Of a stretch of 42,537 nucleotides of DNA, positions 30,960 through 38,422 are shown piece after piece. Made by a program: the position numbers and the translations under genes. Source of the DNA: Defluviitaleaceae bacterium (lineage in GTDB: Bacteria; Bacillota; Clostridia; Lachnospirales; WQUN01); assembly GCA_009784025.1 (NCBI GenBank), contig WQVK01000022.1:1-42537 (forward strand), given 5' to 3'. The notes under the pieces were generated by a model. It was not told the DNA's origin. It was given only the letters and a program-made list of their open reading frames with translations, and did not search any database. How positions within the stretch are numbered: the stretch's first letter is position 1; every line of letters starts with the position of its first letter.

Positions 30960-32303
30960 CTACAAGGTAAACACAACCCGAGCCACCGCAAAGAATACGA
31001 TTAGCGCGGTGCAGTCTACTATTGTTGTCAGTAGGGGGGCGGCCATTAGGCTTGGGTCTAGTTTTAGTTTTTTTGCGGCTATGGGCAGGGTGCAGCCTAT
31101 TATTTTAGCTACTATTAGGGTGGCGGCTAGGCTTAGGGTTACTACCCAGGCCAGATGGAAGTCGCGATCGTACATTATTGCTATGCGGGCGAAGTTGGCC
31201 ACACCCAGAATTAGGCTGCATACTAGGGCTATGCGGGTTTCGCGCCACACTAGCCGCAAGGTGTCGGATGTTTTTATTTCGCCAAGGGCCATTCCGCGGA
31301 TTACCACAGTGGAGGACTGCGCGCCTGCGTTGCCGCCTGCGCCCATTAGCATGGGGATAAACACGGCCAGAATGGGCAACACAGCCAAAGCATCCTCAAA
31401 AGTGGAAATTATTGCGCCGGTTATGGCAGCGGTTAACATAAGCACCAGTAGCCATAGGATGCGGTTTTTGGCGTGAGTTACAACGCCAGTGCGCAAGTAT
31501 GGCTCGTCTGAAGGGTTGATTATACCTGCCATTTGCTCGAAGTCCTCGGTGTCTTCATGGTGGATTATGCGCAGGATATCGTCTACGGTTACGATACCCA
31601 TAAGCTGCCCGCGCCGGTTAACCACTGGCAGGGCTAGCAAATCGTATTTGCTAAAAGTATTTGCAATTTCCTCCCGGTCGTCTGCCACCTGGGCCGATAT
31701 CACATTTGTATCCATTATTTCGCCAATTTTTGCATTCAGCGGCGCGTACAAAATAACATCCGCCGTGACCACGCCAACCAGCCCACGGGCCTCGTCCACC
31801 ACGTAACAGGTGTAAATATTCTCTTTATCCACACCCGATGTACGTATGGTATGCAGCGCATCCTGTGCCGTTACTTCTGGCGAAAGCTCGATAAATTCCG
31901 TATTCATAAGCCGCCCGGCAGAATCTTCTGGGTAATCCAAAATTCGGTCAACCATTTCGCCCTTCTCTGGGCTTACGCTTTCCAAAACATACTTACTTAT
32001 TTCTTCCGGCACTTCGTCAATAAAATCTACAATATCGTCAACAGACAAATCTTCCAGAATATCCTCAACTTCTTCAGCTGAAAGTTTTTGCACAAAAAGC
32101 TGCTGCCGCCCCGGCGAAATATACGAAAAAACCTCTGTAGCCAAATCTTCATCTGGCGGCAGCAACCTAAAGGCCGCAATGGCCTTACCCTCTTCCGCCT
32201 GCTCTAAAACATCCGCAATATCAACAGCATTCATATGCGAAAAAAGCAGCTGTAGCTCTTCGTAGGCCTCATTATTTATGATATCGAGTATATTTTTATC
32301 CAT
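30960..32303 (-). CDS. mgtE: Magnesium transporter MgtE (downstream paralogue)
   Basis: This 447-residue Mg2+ channel/transporter has the MgtE N domain (about 1-125; AAFRLLPPDEDLATEVFSYI), two CBS domains (about 130-255) and a C-terminal domain of five helices with the family motif PMLMGAGGNAGAQSSTVVIR. The cytosolic domains close the pore when Mg2+ is high. CAAGGAG lies 6 nt before ATG 32303. A second mgtE is directly upstream. The C-terminus ends at a predicted helix, so the gene looks complete. Confidence 0.92.
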   Translation of the reverse strand: MDKNILDIINNEAYEELQLLFSHMNAVDIADVLEQAEEGKAIAAFRLLPPDEDLATEVFSYISPGRQQLFVQKLSAEEVEDILEDLSVDDIVDFIDEVPEEISKYVLESVSPEKGEMVDRILDYPEDSAGRLMNTEFIELSPEVTAQDALHTIRTSGVDKENIYTCYVVDEARGLVGVVTADVILYAPLNAKIGEIMDTNVISAQVADDREEIANTFSKYDLLALPVVNRRGQLMGIVTVDDILRIIHHEDTEDFEQMAGIINPSDEPYLRTGVVTHAKNRILWLLVLMLTAAITGAIISTFEDALAVLPILAVFIPMLMGAGGNAGAQSSTVVIRGMALGEIKTSDTLRLVWRETRIALVCSLILGVANFARIAIMYDRDFHLAWVVTLSLAATLIVAKIIGCTLPIAAKKLKLDPSLMAAPLLTTIVDCTALIVFFAVARVVFTL

Positions 32304-32324
32304 GTGGTCTCCTTGTTAGAACCG

Positions 32325-32341
32325 CGGGGCTTTGCCCCGCA
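32325..32341. repeat. Small GC-rich hairpin between the mgtE genes
   Basis: GCGGGGC and GCCCCGC form a 7-bp stem. It is followed by an AAAACTTTTTT/AAAAAAGTTTT hairpin and, at 32411, by a partial family-A repeat. This is the typical composition of the intergenic spaces in this window. Confidence 0.5.
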
Positions 32342-32410
32342 CCCCAAAAACTTTTTTGGAAAAAAGTTTTATCAAAAAACTAACATTGGAATATAAATTT
32401 TATTCCTGCG

Positions 32411-32470
32411 TTAAAGTTTTTGCCCTGCTTTTTAAAAAGCGGGTATGGATGTGGGCGGCTAGGCCTTTTA
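32411..32470 (+). repeat. Intergenic repeat family A, partial copy
   Basis: It starts TTAAAGTTTTTGCC, then CTGCTTTTTAAAAAGCGGG and GGCGGCTAGGCC, lacking the CCCGAAA middle. It lies between the two mgtE genes. Confidence 0.45.
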
Positions 32471-32483
32471 CGGTTTTGTATCC

Positions 32484-33821
32484 TTACCGTAACTCTGGCA
32501 GCATGGCTTGTGCTATTAGAAAGAACATTGTTAGGGCCATTGCGTCGGCTATTGTTTTTATTATCGGAGCTGCTAGGGTTGCGGGGTCTAGTCGTAGTTT
32601 TTTTGCGGCCATGGGCAGCAGGCAGCCTAGGGTTTTTGCTAGTATTACTACGGCCATTAGGGTTAAGCTCACGGAAATTGTGATTAGCAGCTGGTCTGGG
32701 TTGAATACTAACACGCGCACAGCGTTTACTATGCTTAGTATAAGGCCGCATAGGATGGCCACGCGGAACTCGCGCCACCATACTTTGTAGAAATCTTTGA
32801 ATAGGATTTCGTCTAGGGCCATGCCGCGTATTATTAGGGTAGAAGTTTGTGTGCCGGCGTTACCGCCAGCATCCATTAGCATAGGGATAAAGGCTGCCAG
32901 GGCGGGTAGCGCCGCCATTGCTTCTTCAAAAGTGCCTATTATAAGCTCTGTGCCTATGGCCAGCAACATTAACACCATCAGCCAGCCTACGCGGCTTTTT
33001 ACGTGGCGCAGGATGCTTGTTTTTAGGTAGGGTGTGCCTGTTGGGCCTATTGCTGCCATTTTCTCAAAGTCTTCGGTGGCTTCTTCTTCTACTATTTCCA
33101 CGGCATCGTCTACTGTGATGATGCCAACCAGGCGGCCTTCTTTGTCTACCACTGGCAGGCTCAAAAGGTCGTATTTATGGAAAAGCCTAGTCGCGGTTTC
33201 TTGGTCGTCTAGGGTTTTTGCGGAAATGAGGCTGGGCTGCATGATATCCCCTACCCGTTCGTGTTCCTTGGCCAGCAGCAGCGTCTTTAGCGAAACAGAA
33301 CCCACAAACAGCTTGTCCCGGCGCACCACATAACATGTGTGCAGCCCCATAAGCTTAATTTCGCGGATTTTATCAAATGCCTCTAACACCGTAAAATCTT
33401 CCCGCAACGCCAAATACTCTGTGGTCATGATGCTGCCCACAGAGTCGTCTGGATATTGCAGAAGCTGGTTTATTATTGCGCGTTTTTCTTCCCCCACCTG
33501 GCTTAACACGCGGTTAACCACATTGGCGGGCATTTCTTCAATAAAGTCTACGGCATCATCTACAAATAAATTTTCTACTATTTTGCCCACTTCAATATCC
33601 GTTAAAGCCTCCACGATTATCTGCTGCTTTTTGGGGATAATATGTGCAAAAACATTAGCTGCTACATCCTTAGGCAGCAGCCGAAAAATCTGTATAGTCT
33701 CCTCCTTGGTAAGCCCTTCAAAAACCTCACCAAGGTCAATAATATTCATATCTGCAAGCTCGCGCCTTAGGTTGGCGGCCTTAAACTGCCCAGCCCTAAT
33801 GCGTTCCACTATATCCTTCAT
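32484..33821 (-). CDS. mgtE: Magnesium transporter MgtE (upstream paralogue)
   Basis: This 445-residue protein has the same architecture as the next gene: an N domain (IFRLLPKDVAANVFAHII), CBS pair (about 130-255) and a five-helix membrane domain with PMLMDAGGNAGTQTSTLIIR. The two proteins are clearly homologous but well diverged. AAGGGG lies 7-8 nt before ATG 33821. The short leader has no room for an M-box Mg2+ riboswitch. The roles of the paralogues cannot be separated from sequence. Confidence 0.92.
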   Translation of the reverse strand: MKDIVERIRAGQFKAANLRRELADMNIIDLGEVFEGLTKEETIQIFRLLPKDVAANVFAHIIPKKQQIIVEALTDIEVGKIVENLFVDDAVDFIEEMPANVVNRVLSQVGEEKRAIINQLLQYPDDSVGSIMTTEYLALREDFTVLEAFDKIREIKLMGLHTCYVVRRDKLFVGSVSLKTLLLAKEHERVGDIMQPSLISAKTLDDQETATRLFHKYDLLSLPVVDKEGRLVGIITVDDAVEIVEEEATEDFEKMAAIGPTGTPYLKTSILRHVKSRVGWLMVLMLLAIGTELIIGTFEEAMAALPALAAFIPMLMDAGGNAGTQTSTLIIRGMALDEILFKDFYKVWWREFRVAILCGLILSIVNAVRVLVFNPDQLLITISVSLTLMAVVILAKTLGCLLPMAAKKLRLDPATLAAPIIKTIADAMALTMFFLIAQAMLPELR

Positions 33822-33864
33822 AAAAAAACCCCTTCAAAATTAGAATTTTTGGGATGGGGGTTTG

Positions 33865-33903
33865 GGGGGAAGGGAGTTTTTTCAAAAAACTCCCTTCCCC
33901 CCA
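33865..33903. terminator. Long G/C-run hairpin between the NIF3 gene and mgtE
   Basis: GGGGGGAAGGGAGTTTTTT pairs perfectly with AAAAAACTCCCTTCCCCCC, with one or two loop bases. It separates the NIF3 gene stop (33914) from mgtE on the minus strand. Purine and pyrimidine runs are segregated on the two arms. Confidence 0.6.
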
Positions 33904-33913
33904 AGGCCTTAAC

Positions 33914-34735
33914 TTATCGTTCTATAACACCAGACATCATTGTAACTTCTACGCCTTGCTTGCGCCATTCATTGGCTATTTCGTTCATTCCTAGGGAATC
34001 GCTGGACATATGGCCTGCGATTAGTACATTGCCGATGTTTTGGTCTTTTAGTTCTTTTGCGTCTTTTTCGGGAATGTGCATCATTACCAAAGTGCCAACG
34101 CCTGCTTCAATGTAGGTTTTTAGGATGGCTGCCCCTGGGCCTGTTAGGCCAGACATTAACACGTAGATTTTGCCTGCGTAGCTGTCTTTTGCGCCCACGC
34201 GAATTACTGGCTTGCGGGTAGAGTTTTTGTATTCACAGATTTCTTCAAGGGCGACGGCTACATCGCCAACTGTGGTTTCTGGCTTGCCTGCAAATTTATC
34301 GTCTAGGAATTTTTGTACCATTGCCTCGCCAATAACATCTGCTGGGGTGTGAAGCGATAGAAGCGGCATGTTAAGCAGCTTCGCAGCAGATTCGCTGCGG
34401 CGAGAATTGGATACATGCTGGTTGTAGCTAAGTTCGTCTTTGCGGCCAGCTAGGGCTTTTTGCGCTTTGTTGCGCGGCACACCAAGCTTCTCCAGCTTTA
34501 AAATATGGTCGTTCATTACATCTAGCATATCTGGGTTGGTGTTGGTGGGATGATGGCTCACGACGCAATCGTAGCCAAGCTCCCGCGCCAACATAATCTC
34601 TGGCGTGCCCATGTCTACTCCCATTAGCACCTTCTTTATGCCCTCGCCCGGCACTACAATATCGCAGTCGTTGGGCATTTTGTCCAGCCCGGCAAGCTTC
34701 AAGGCCGAATCCATCATTTGTTTAGTTGTCATCAT
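33914..34735 (-). CDS. NIF3-family (Nif3-like dinuclear metal centre) protein
   Basis: This 273-residue protein has metal-binding segments VVSHHPTN near the N-terminus and AGHMSSDSLGMNEIANEW near the C-terminus, as in the NIF3/DUF34 family. Members hold two metal ions; cellular role is debated, with a GTP cyclohydrolase I-like or metal-related function proposed. ATG 34735 is used because GGGAG lies 9 nt upstream; a TTG at 34741 is too close to that site. A long hairpin lies after its stop and before mgtE. Confidence 0.8.
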   Translation of the reverse strand: MMTTKQMMDSALKLAGLDKMPNDCDIVVPGEGIKKVLMGVDMGTPEIMLARELGYDCVVSHHPTNTNPDMLDVMNDHILKLEKLGVPRNKAQKALAGRKDELSYNQHVSNSRRSESAAKLLNMPLLSLHTPADVIGEAMVQKFLDDKFAGKPETTVGDVAVALEEICEYKNSTRKPVIRVGAKDSYAGKIYVLMSGLTGPGAAILKTYIEAGVGTLVMMHIPEKDAKELKDQNIGNVLIAGHMSSDSLGMNEIANEWRKQGVEVTMMSGVIER

Positions 34736-34820
34736 TTGCAATCGCTCCCATTCTAAGATTTTGTCCGATGCACCAAGAATATCAGAGCGCTAGCTTTATG
34801 GCAAGGGGGAAGAGAGATAA

Positions 34821-34954
34821 AACCGCCAGAGGATTTGCCAGCCGCACCTCCATCCGTTTTTCATAAGATTCACTCCGCGAACCCTGCACACCCGCCGCCC
34901 GATTTCTTTCGAATTATCTCACTATATTTGGAAAAAAGCAGGGCGAAAACCTTA
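34821..34954 (-). repeat. Intergenic repeat family A, copy 4 (minus orientation)
   Basis: On the minus strand it reads AAGGTTTTCGCCCTGC, T-run, CGAAAGAAATCGGGCGGC, GGTTCGCGGAGTGAATC, TTATGAAAAACG and GGAGGTGCGGCTGGC. It lies in the 34736-35280 gap together with a GGTACC element; no gene is evident there. Confidence 0.65.
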
Positions 34955-35085
34955 ATATTTTGGTTGGGAAAATGGATGAAATTACATCGTCGTGAGTTTT
35001 TAATTTTTATTTTTGCAAAAAACAGCTTATTTGGCTGGTTTCTTTGCAAACGACATGGCAAAACATGCCCTTTTTACTATAAAAA

Positions 35086-35135
35086 TGGTACCATACGGTA
35101 CCATAATTCATGGAAAGTGGTACCGTATGGTACCA
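35086..35135. repeat. GGTACC inverted-repeat element, copy 3
   Basis: TGGTACCATACGGTACCA (35086-35103) and TGGTACCGTATGGTACCA (35118-35135) are exact reverse complements with a 14-nt loop, followed by a T-run. Arm sequence is the same as at 30726-30775, while the loop differs. Confidence 0.9.
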
Positions 35136-35219
35136 TTTTTTATCTTCCAACCAAGCAACCGGCCACGAGGCGTACCCAAAAGCCCCAACCTCATGCCCAC
35201 GAAGCGCCCCCCGCAGGGG

Positions 35220-35249
35220 TTGACAAAATCTCGGGAAAATTGCTACACT
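35220..35249 (+). promoter_or_regulatory. Promoter of the thi operon
   Basis: A perfect TTGACA (35220-35225) lies 18 bp before TACACT (35244-35249). The leader is only ~25-30 nt, too short for a TPP riboswitch. Confidence 0.6.
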
Positions 35250-35280
35250 TCTGGCATAGTGTATGTTGGAAGGTGAAAAG

Positions 35281-35475
35281 ATGAGAGTTAATGGCGAAAG
35301 CTTAAAGCTGGAAGTGCCTTGTACTTTGAAGGCTTTTTTGGAAAAAAACGGCCATATGATGGACAGGGTGGCAGTTGAGTTGAATGAAAAAATCATCCCA
35401 AAGGCTGAGTTTAGCAGCATTGTTCTTTCGGATGCAGATAAAATAGAAATTGTATCCTTTGTGGGAGGCGGATGA
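35281..35475 (+). CDS. thiS: Sulfur carrier protein ThiS
   Basis: This 64-residue ubiquitin-like protein ([19 protein letters not shown], then [11 protein letters not shown]) has the di-glycine C-terminus FVGGG. Its C-terminal thiocarboxylate donates sulfur for thiazole formation. ATG 35281 is preferred over ATG 35263 because GGAAGG lies upstream of it and the N-terminus matches the family. It overlaps thiG by 4 nt. No thiF for its activation is present here. Confidence 0.93.
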   Translation: MRVNGESLKLEVPCTLKAFLEKNGHMMDRVAVELNEKIIPKAEFSSIVLSDADKIEIVSFVGGG

Positions 35476-36245
35476 TGGTAGACAAGTTTGTTCTTGGGGG
35501 TAAGGAGTTTAAGTCGCGGTTTATTTTGGGTTCTGGCAAGTTTACGCTAGACCTTGTTAAAGCCGCAATAGAGGCTGGCGGCGCAGAAATTGTAACCCTG
35601 GCTTTGCGCCGTGCCAATTTGAAGGGCAATGAAAGCATTTTGGATTATATTCCCAAACATGCCACGCTGCTGCCTAATACTTCTGGCGCGCGCAATGCCG
35701 ACGAAGCCCTGCGGATTGCAAGGCTATCCCGTGAACTTGGCTGCGGCGACCTTATCAAAATTGAAGTGATTCGCGATTCTAGGTACTTGCTACCAGATAA
35801 TATAGAGACAATCCGCGCCACAGAGCTGCTTACAAAAGACGGCTTTATTGCGCTACCGTACATGTATCCAGACCTGGAGGCCGCCCGCCGCATGAAAGAA
35901 GCCGGCGCAGCCGCCATCATGCCCCTAGGCGCGCCAATTGGCACAAACAAAGGCCTGCTAACGCGAGATTTCATCAAAATAATAATAGACGAGATTGACC
36001 TACCAATAATAGTAGACGCAGGTATAGGCCGCCCATCCCAGGCATGTGAAGCCATGGAAATGGGCTGCTCTGCGGTGATGGCCAACACCGCAATAGCCAC
36101 CGCAGGCAACATCGCACAAATGGCCACGGCGTTTAAGCTGGCCATAGAAGCTGGCCGCGCAGCTTACCTGGCAGGGCCCGGCCGCGTGCTAGAAGGCATG
36201 GCAGAAGCATCCAGCCCACTAACGGGTTTTTTGGATGCAGAGTAA
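35472..36245 (+). CDS. thiG: Thiazole synthase ThiG
   Basis: The 257-residue TIM-barrel enzyme condenses deoxyxylulose 5-phosphate, dehydroglycine and ThiS thiocarboxylate to the thiazole of thiamin. Family features are FILGSGKF, the Schiff-base lysine K96 in [22 protein letters not shown], and [20 protein letters not shown]. Its start overlaps the thiS stop (ATGATG), so translation is coupled. A second ATG three bases later is equally plausible. It is of normal length. Confidence 0.96.
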   Translation: MMVDKFVLGGKEFKSRFILGSGKFTLDLVKAAIEAGGAEIVTLALRRANLKGNESILDYIPKHATLLPNTSGARNADEALRIARLSRELGCGDLIKIEVIRDSRYLLPDNIETIRATELLTKDGFIALPYMYPDLEAARRMKEAGAAAIMPLGAPIGTNKGLLTRDFIKIIIDEIDLPIIVDAGIGRPSQACEAMEMGCSAVMANTAIATAGNIAQMATAFKLAIEAGRAAYLAGPGRVLEGMAEASSPLTGFLDAE

Positions 36246-36407
36246 AATCACAAACTGAAAACATCATCCATCACGCTATAAACTGCTACAAACTATCTAT
36301 ATGCGCAGCATTCACCCGCAGGCGCAAACGGCGGAAACGAAAACGGGCTTCGCCCGCTGCAGAGGCGAGGTACAAGGGTAGAGTCCCTACTTCAATGGAG
36401 GTACTAA

Positions 36408-37496
36408 ATGCTACAACAGCTATTAGACATCATCGGTAATTTCAACCCAAACCAAATAACCCAAACCCAAGTGCTGCGCGCCATTCAATCGAATCGCCGC
36501 AGCATCTACGATTTTGCCGCCCTTCTTTCCCCCGCAGCAGACCTCTTTCTTGAAGAAATGGCCACAGCGGCTAAGCAAGAAACCGCCCGCCATTTTGGCA
36601 ACAGTGTCCAGCTTTTCACACCGCTGTACCTGGCCAATTACTGCACGAACCATTGCACATACTGCGCCTTCGCCCAAGCCAACGAAATCAAGCGAGGCAA
36701 ACTGACTTCAAAGGAAATCGAGCGCGAACTGGCCGCCATAGCGGCAACGGGCCTAGACGAAGTCCTTCTTCTAACCGGCGAATCCCGCCAAAAATCTGAT
36801 GTAAGCTACATCCGGCAAGCCGTACAGCTTGCCGCAACAAAATTCACTACCGTAGGCCTAGAAGTCTACCCCATGGACACCCACGAATACCAAGCCCTGC
36901 ATCAAGCCGGGGCGGATTTCGTGAACGTGTACCAAGAAACCTACAACCAAGAAACCTACGCTCGCGTCCACCCAAAAGGCCAAAAACGTGACTACGAATA
37001 CCGCTTCTACAGCCAAGAACGCGCCCTCCAGGCCGGAATGCGCGGCGTAAGCTTAGGCGTGCTGCTAGGGCTACATTGCTTCAGGCAAGACAGCTTTGCC
37101 GCTGGCGTCCATGCCTATCTGCTGCAGCAAAAATACCCCCATGCAGAAATTGCCTTCTCTGTACCGCGCCTGCGTGCCCATGCGGGCCAGCCAGACGCCA
37201 ACATAACAGAAGTAACCGACCGCAACCTCCTGCAAATAATGCTAGCCTACCGCCTTTTCATGCCCTTTGCGGGCATAACAATCTCCACCCGGGAAGGCAC
37301 CCACTTCCGCGACAATGTAGTGGGCCTATGCGCCACAAAAATCTCCGCCGGCGTAATGACGGGCGTGGGCGGCCACGACCAAGCCCAAAAAGGCGACGAC
37401 CAGTTCCAAATATCCGACAACCGCAGCGTACCTGCAGTACACAAAATGCTGCAATCCAGAGGGTTGCAGCCGGTTTATACTAATCATATATTTTAG
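36408..37496 (+). CDS. thiH: 2-iminoacetate synthase (tyrosine lyase) ThiH
   Basis: This 362-residue radical SAM enzyme cleaves tyrosine to dehydroglycine for ThiG. The radical SAM cysteines C79, C83 and C86 sit in YCTNHCTYCAF. Other family segments are EVLLLTGESRQKSDVSYI, VYQETYNQETYARVHPKG and GITISTREGTHFRDN. TGGAGG lies 7 nt before the ATG. It is found in anaerobes, whereas aerobes use ThiO. The ~160-bp gap from thiG contains a small CGGGC/GCCCG hairpin and no TPP riboswitch motifs. Confidence 0.95.
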   Translation: MLQQLLDIIGNFNPNQITQTQVLRAIQSNRRSIYDFAALLSPAADLFLEEMATAAKQETARHFGNSVQLFTPLYLANYCTNHCTYCAFAQANEIKRGKLTSKEIERELAAIAATGLDEVLLLTGESRQKSDVSYIRQAVQLAATKFTTVGLEVYPMDTHEYQALHQAGADFVNVYQETYNQETYARVHPKGQKRDYEYRFYSQERALQAGMRGVSLGVLLGLHCFRQDSFAAGVHAYLLQQKYPHAEIAFSVPRLRAHAGQPDANITEVTDRNLLQIMLAYRLFMPFAGITISTREGTHFRDNVVGLCATKISAGVMTGVGGHDQAQKGDDQFQISDNRSVPAVHKMLQSRGLQPVYTNHIF

Positions 37497-37599
37497 AACC
37501 GTGGGTTTTGCCAACACCACCAGCTTTTTGTAAAACGTGCTTGCGCGCGTGTTTCGTATAAACCAACTCTATTGCGCATGAAAGATGCACTTGCCGGCC

Positions 37600-37652
37600 G
37601 CTTATAAAGTTTTTGCGCTGTTTTCTTAAAAACAACATTCTTAAAAACAACA
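37600..37652 (+). repeat. Partial family-A repeat and 15-bp tandem duplication
   Basis: TATAAAGTTTTTGC resembles the left end of family A. It is followed by two exact tandem copies of TTCTTAAAAACAACA (37623-37637 and 37638-37652). Both lie in the gap between thiH and thiE. Confidence 0.55.
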
Positions 37653-37704
37653 TGGCATAAACTTCCGACATGTTTTAACAAACCTACCACGAAAGGAAAA
37701 TCCC

Positions 37705-38337
37705 ATGAAACTCGACCCAACCCTATACCTAGTAACAAACAGCGACAATATGGAAGAATCAACCTTCCTAGAAACCATCCGCCAAGCCTGCAAAGGAGGC
37801 ATCACCCTGCTGCAGCTTCGCGAGAAAAATCTCACAGGCAAAGAATTCTACGACCTAGCCATAAAAGTAAAATCCATCACAGACCAGCATGATATTCCGC
37901 TAATAATCAACGACAGGATAGACATAGCCATGGCCACAGACGCAGCCGGCGTTCACCTTGGCCAAAGCGACATCCCCCTGGCTACCGCCAAGGCAATGTT
38001 AGGCCATGATAAAATCCTAGGCGCCACCACAAAAACCTTAGCCCAAGCCCAAGCCGCCTATCAAGCCGGGGCAAACTACCTAGGCGTAGGCGCAATATAC
38101 CCCACAAAAACAAAAGTAATCACAGTCTTAACCCCCATAGAAACCCTAAAAGAAATCGCTGCCAACATCCCAATCCCCACCATAGCCATAGGCGGCCTAG
38201 ACCAAACAAACTTATCACCCCTAAAAAACAGCGGCGCAAAAGGCATAGCTGTAGTTCGTGCAATAATGGAAAGCAACAACCCAAAAGCCACCGCGGCACA
38301 GCTACTAAGCCTGGCACAGGAAATTGCAGATATGTAA
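37705..38337 (+). CDS. thiE: Thiamin-phosphate synthase ThiE
   Basis: This 210-residue TIM barrel joins hydroxymethylpyrimidine pyrophosphate and thiazole phosphate into thiamin phosphate. Family features are LLQLREKNLTGKEFYDLA, LIINDRIDIAMATDAAGVHL with GQSDIP, and GVGAIYPTKTK. GAAAGGA lies about 8 nt before ATG 37705. It is separated from thiH by ~208 bp that includes repeats, so it may have its own transcript. It ends just before a strong bidirectional terminator. Confidence 0.95.
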   Translation: MKLDPTLYLVTNSDNMEESTFLETIRQACKGGITLLQLREKNLTGKEFYDLAIKVKSITDQHDIPLIINDRIDIAMATDAAGVHLGQSDIPLATAKAMLGHDKILGATTKTLAQAQAAYQAGANYLGVGAIYPTKTKVITVLTPIETLKEIAANIPIPTIAIGGLDQTNLSPLKNSGAKGIAVVRAIMESNNPKATAAQLLSLAQEIADM

Positions 38338-38360
38338 TAATTCTGGCCGCATTCAACGCA

Positions 38361-38403
38361 AAAAAAGGCGATTGACATCACCCAGATGCCAATCGCCTTT
38401 TTT
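38361..38403. terminator. Bidirectional terminator between thiE and the secreted protein gene
   Basis: AAAAAAGGCGATTG (38361-38374) pairs perfectly with CAATCGCCTTTTTT (38390-38403) around a 15-nt loop. It has T-runs on both strands and serves the convergent genes. Confidence 0.88.
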
Positions 38404-38422
38404 ATTCATGTTTTACAATTTT

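Noticed and set aside
33822..33913. Possible M-box riboswitch before mgtE
   Set aside because: The gap is under 100 bp and is filled by one perfect hairpin; no M-box features.
34736..35280. Possible TPP riboswitch before thiS
   Set aside because: The expected CTGAGA and conserved downstream core were not found, and the promoter leaves a leader too short for it.
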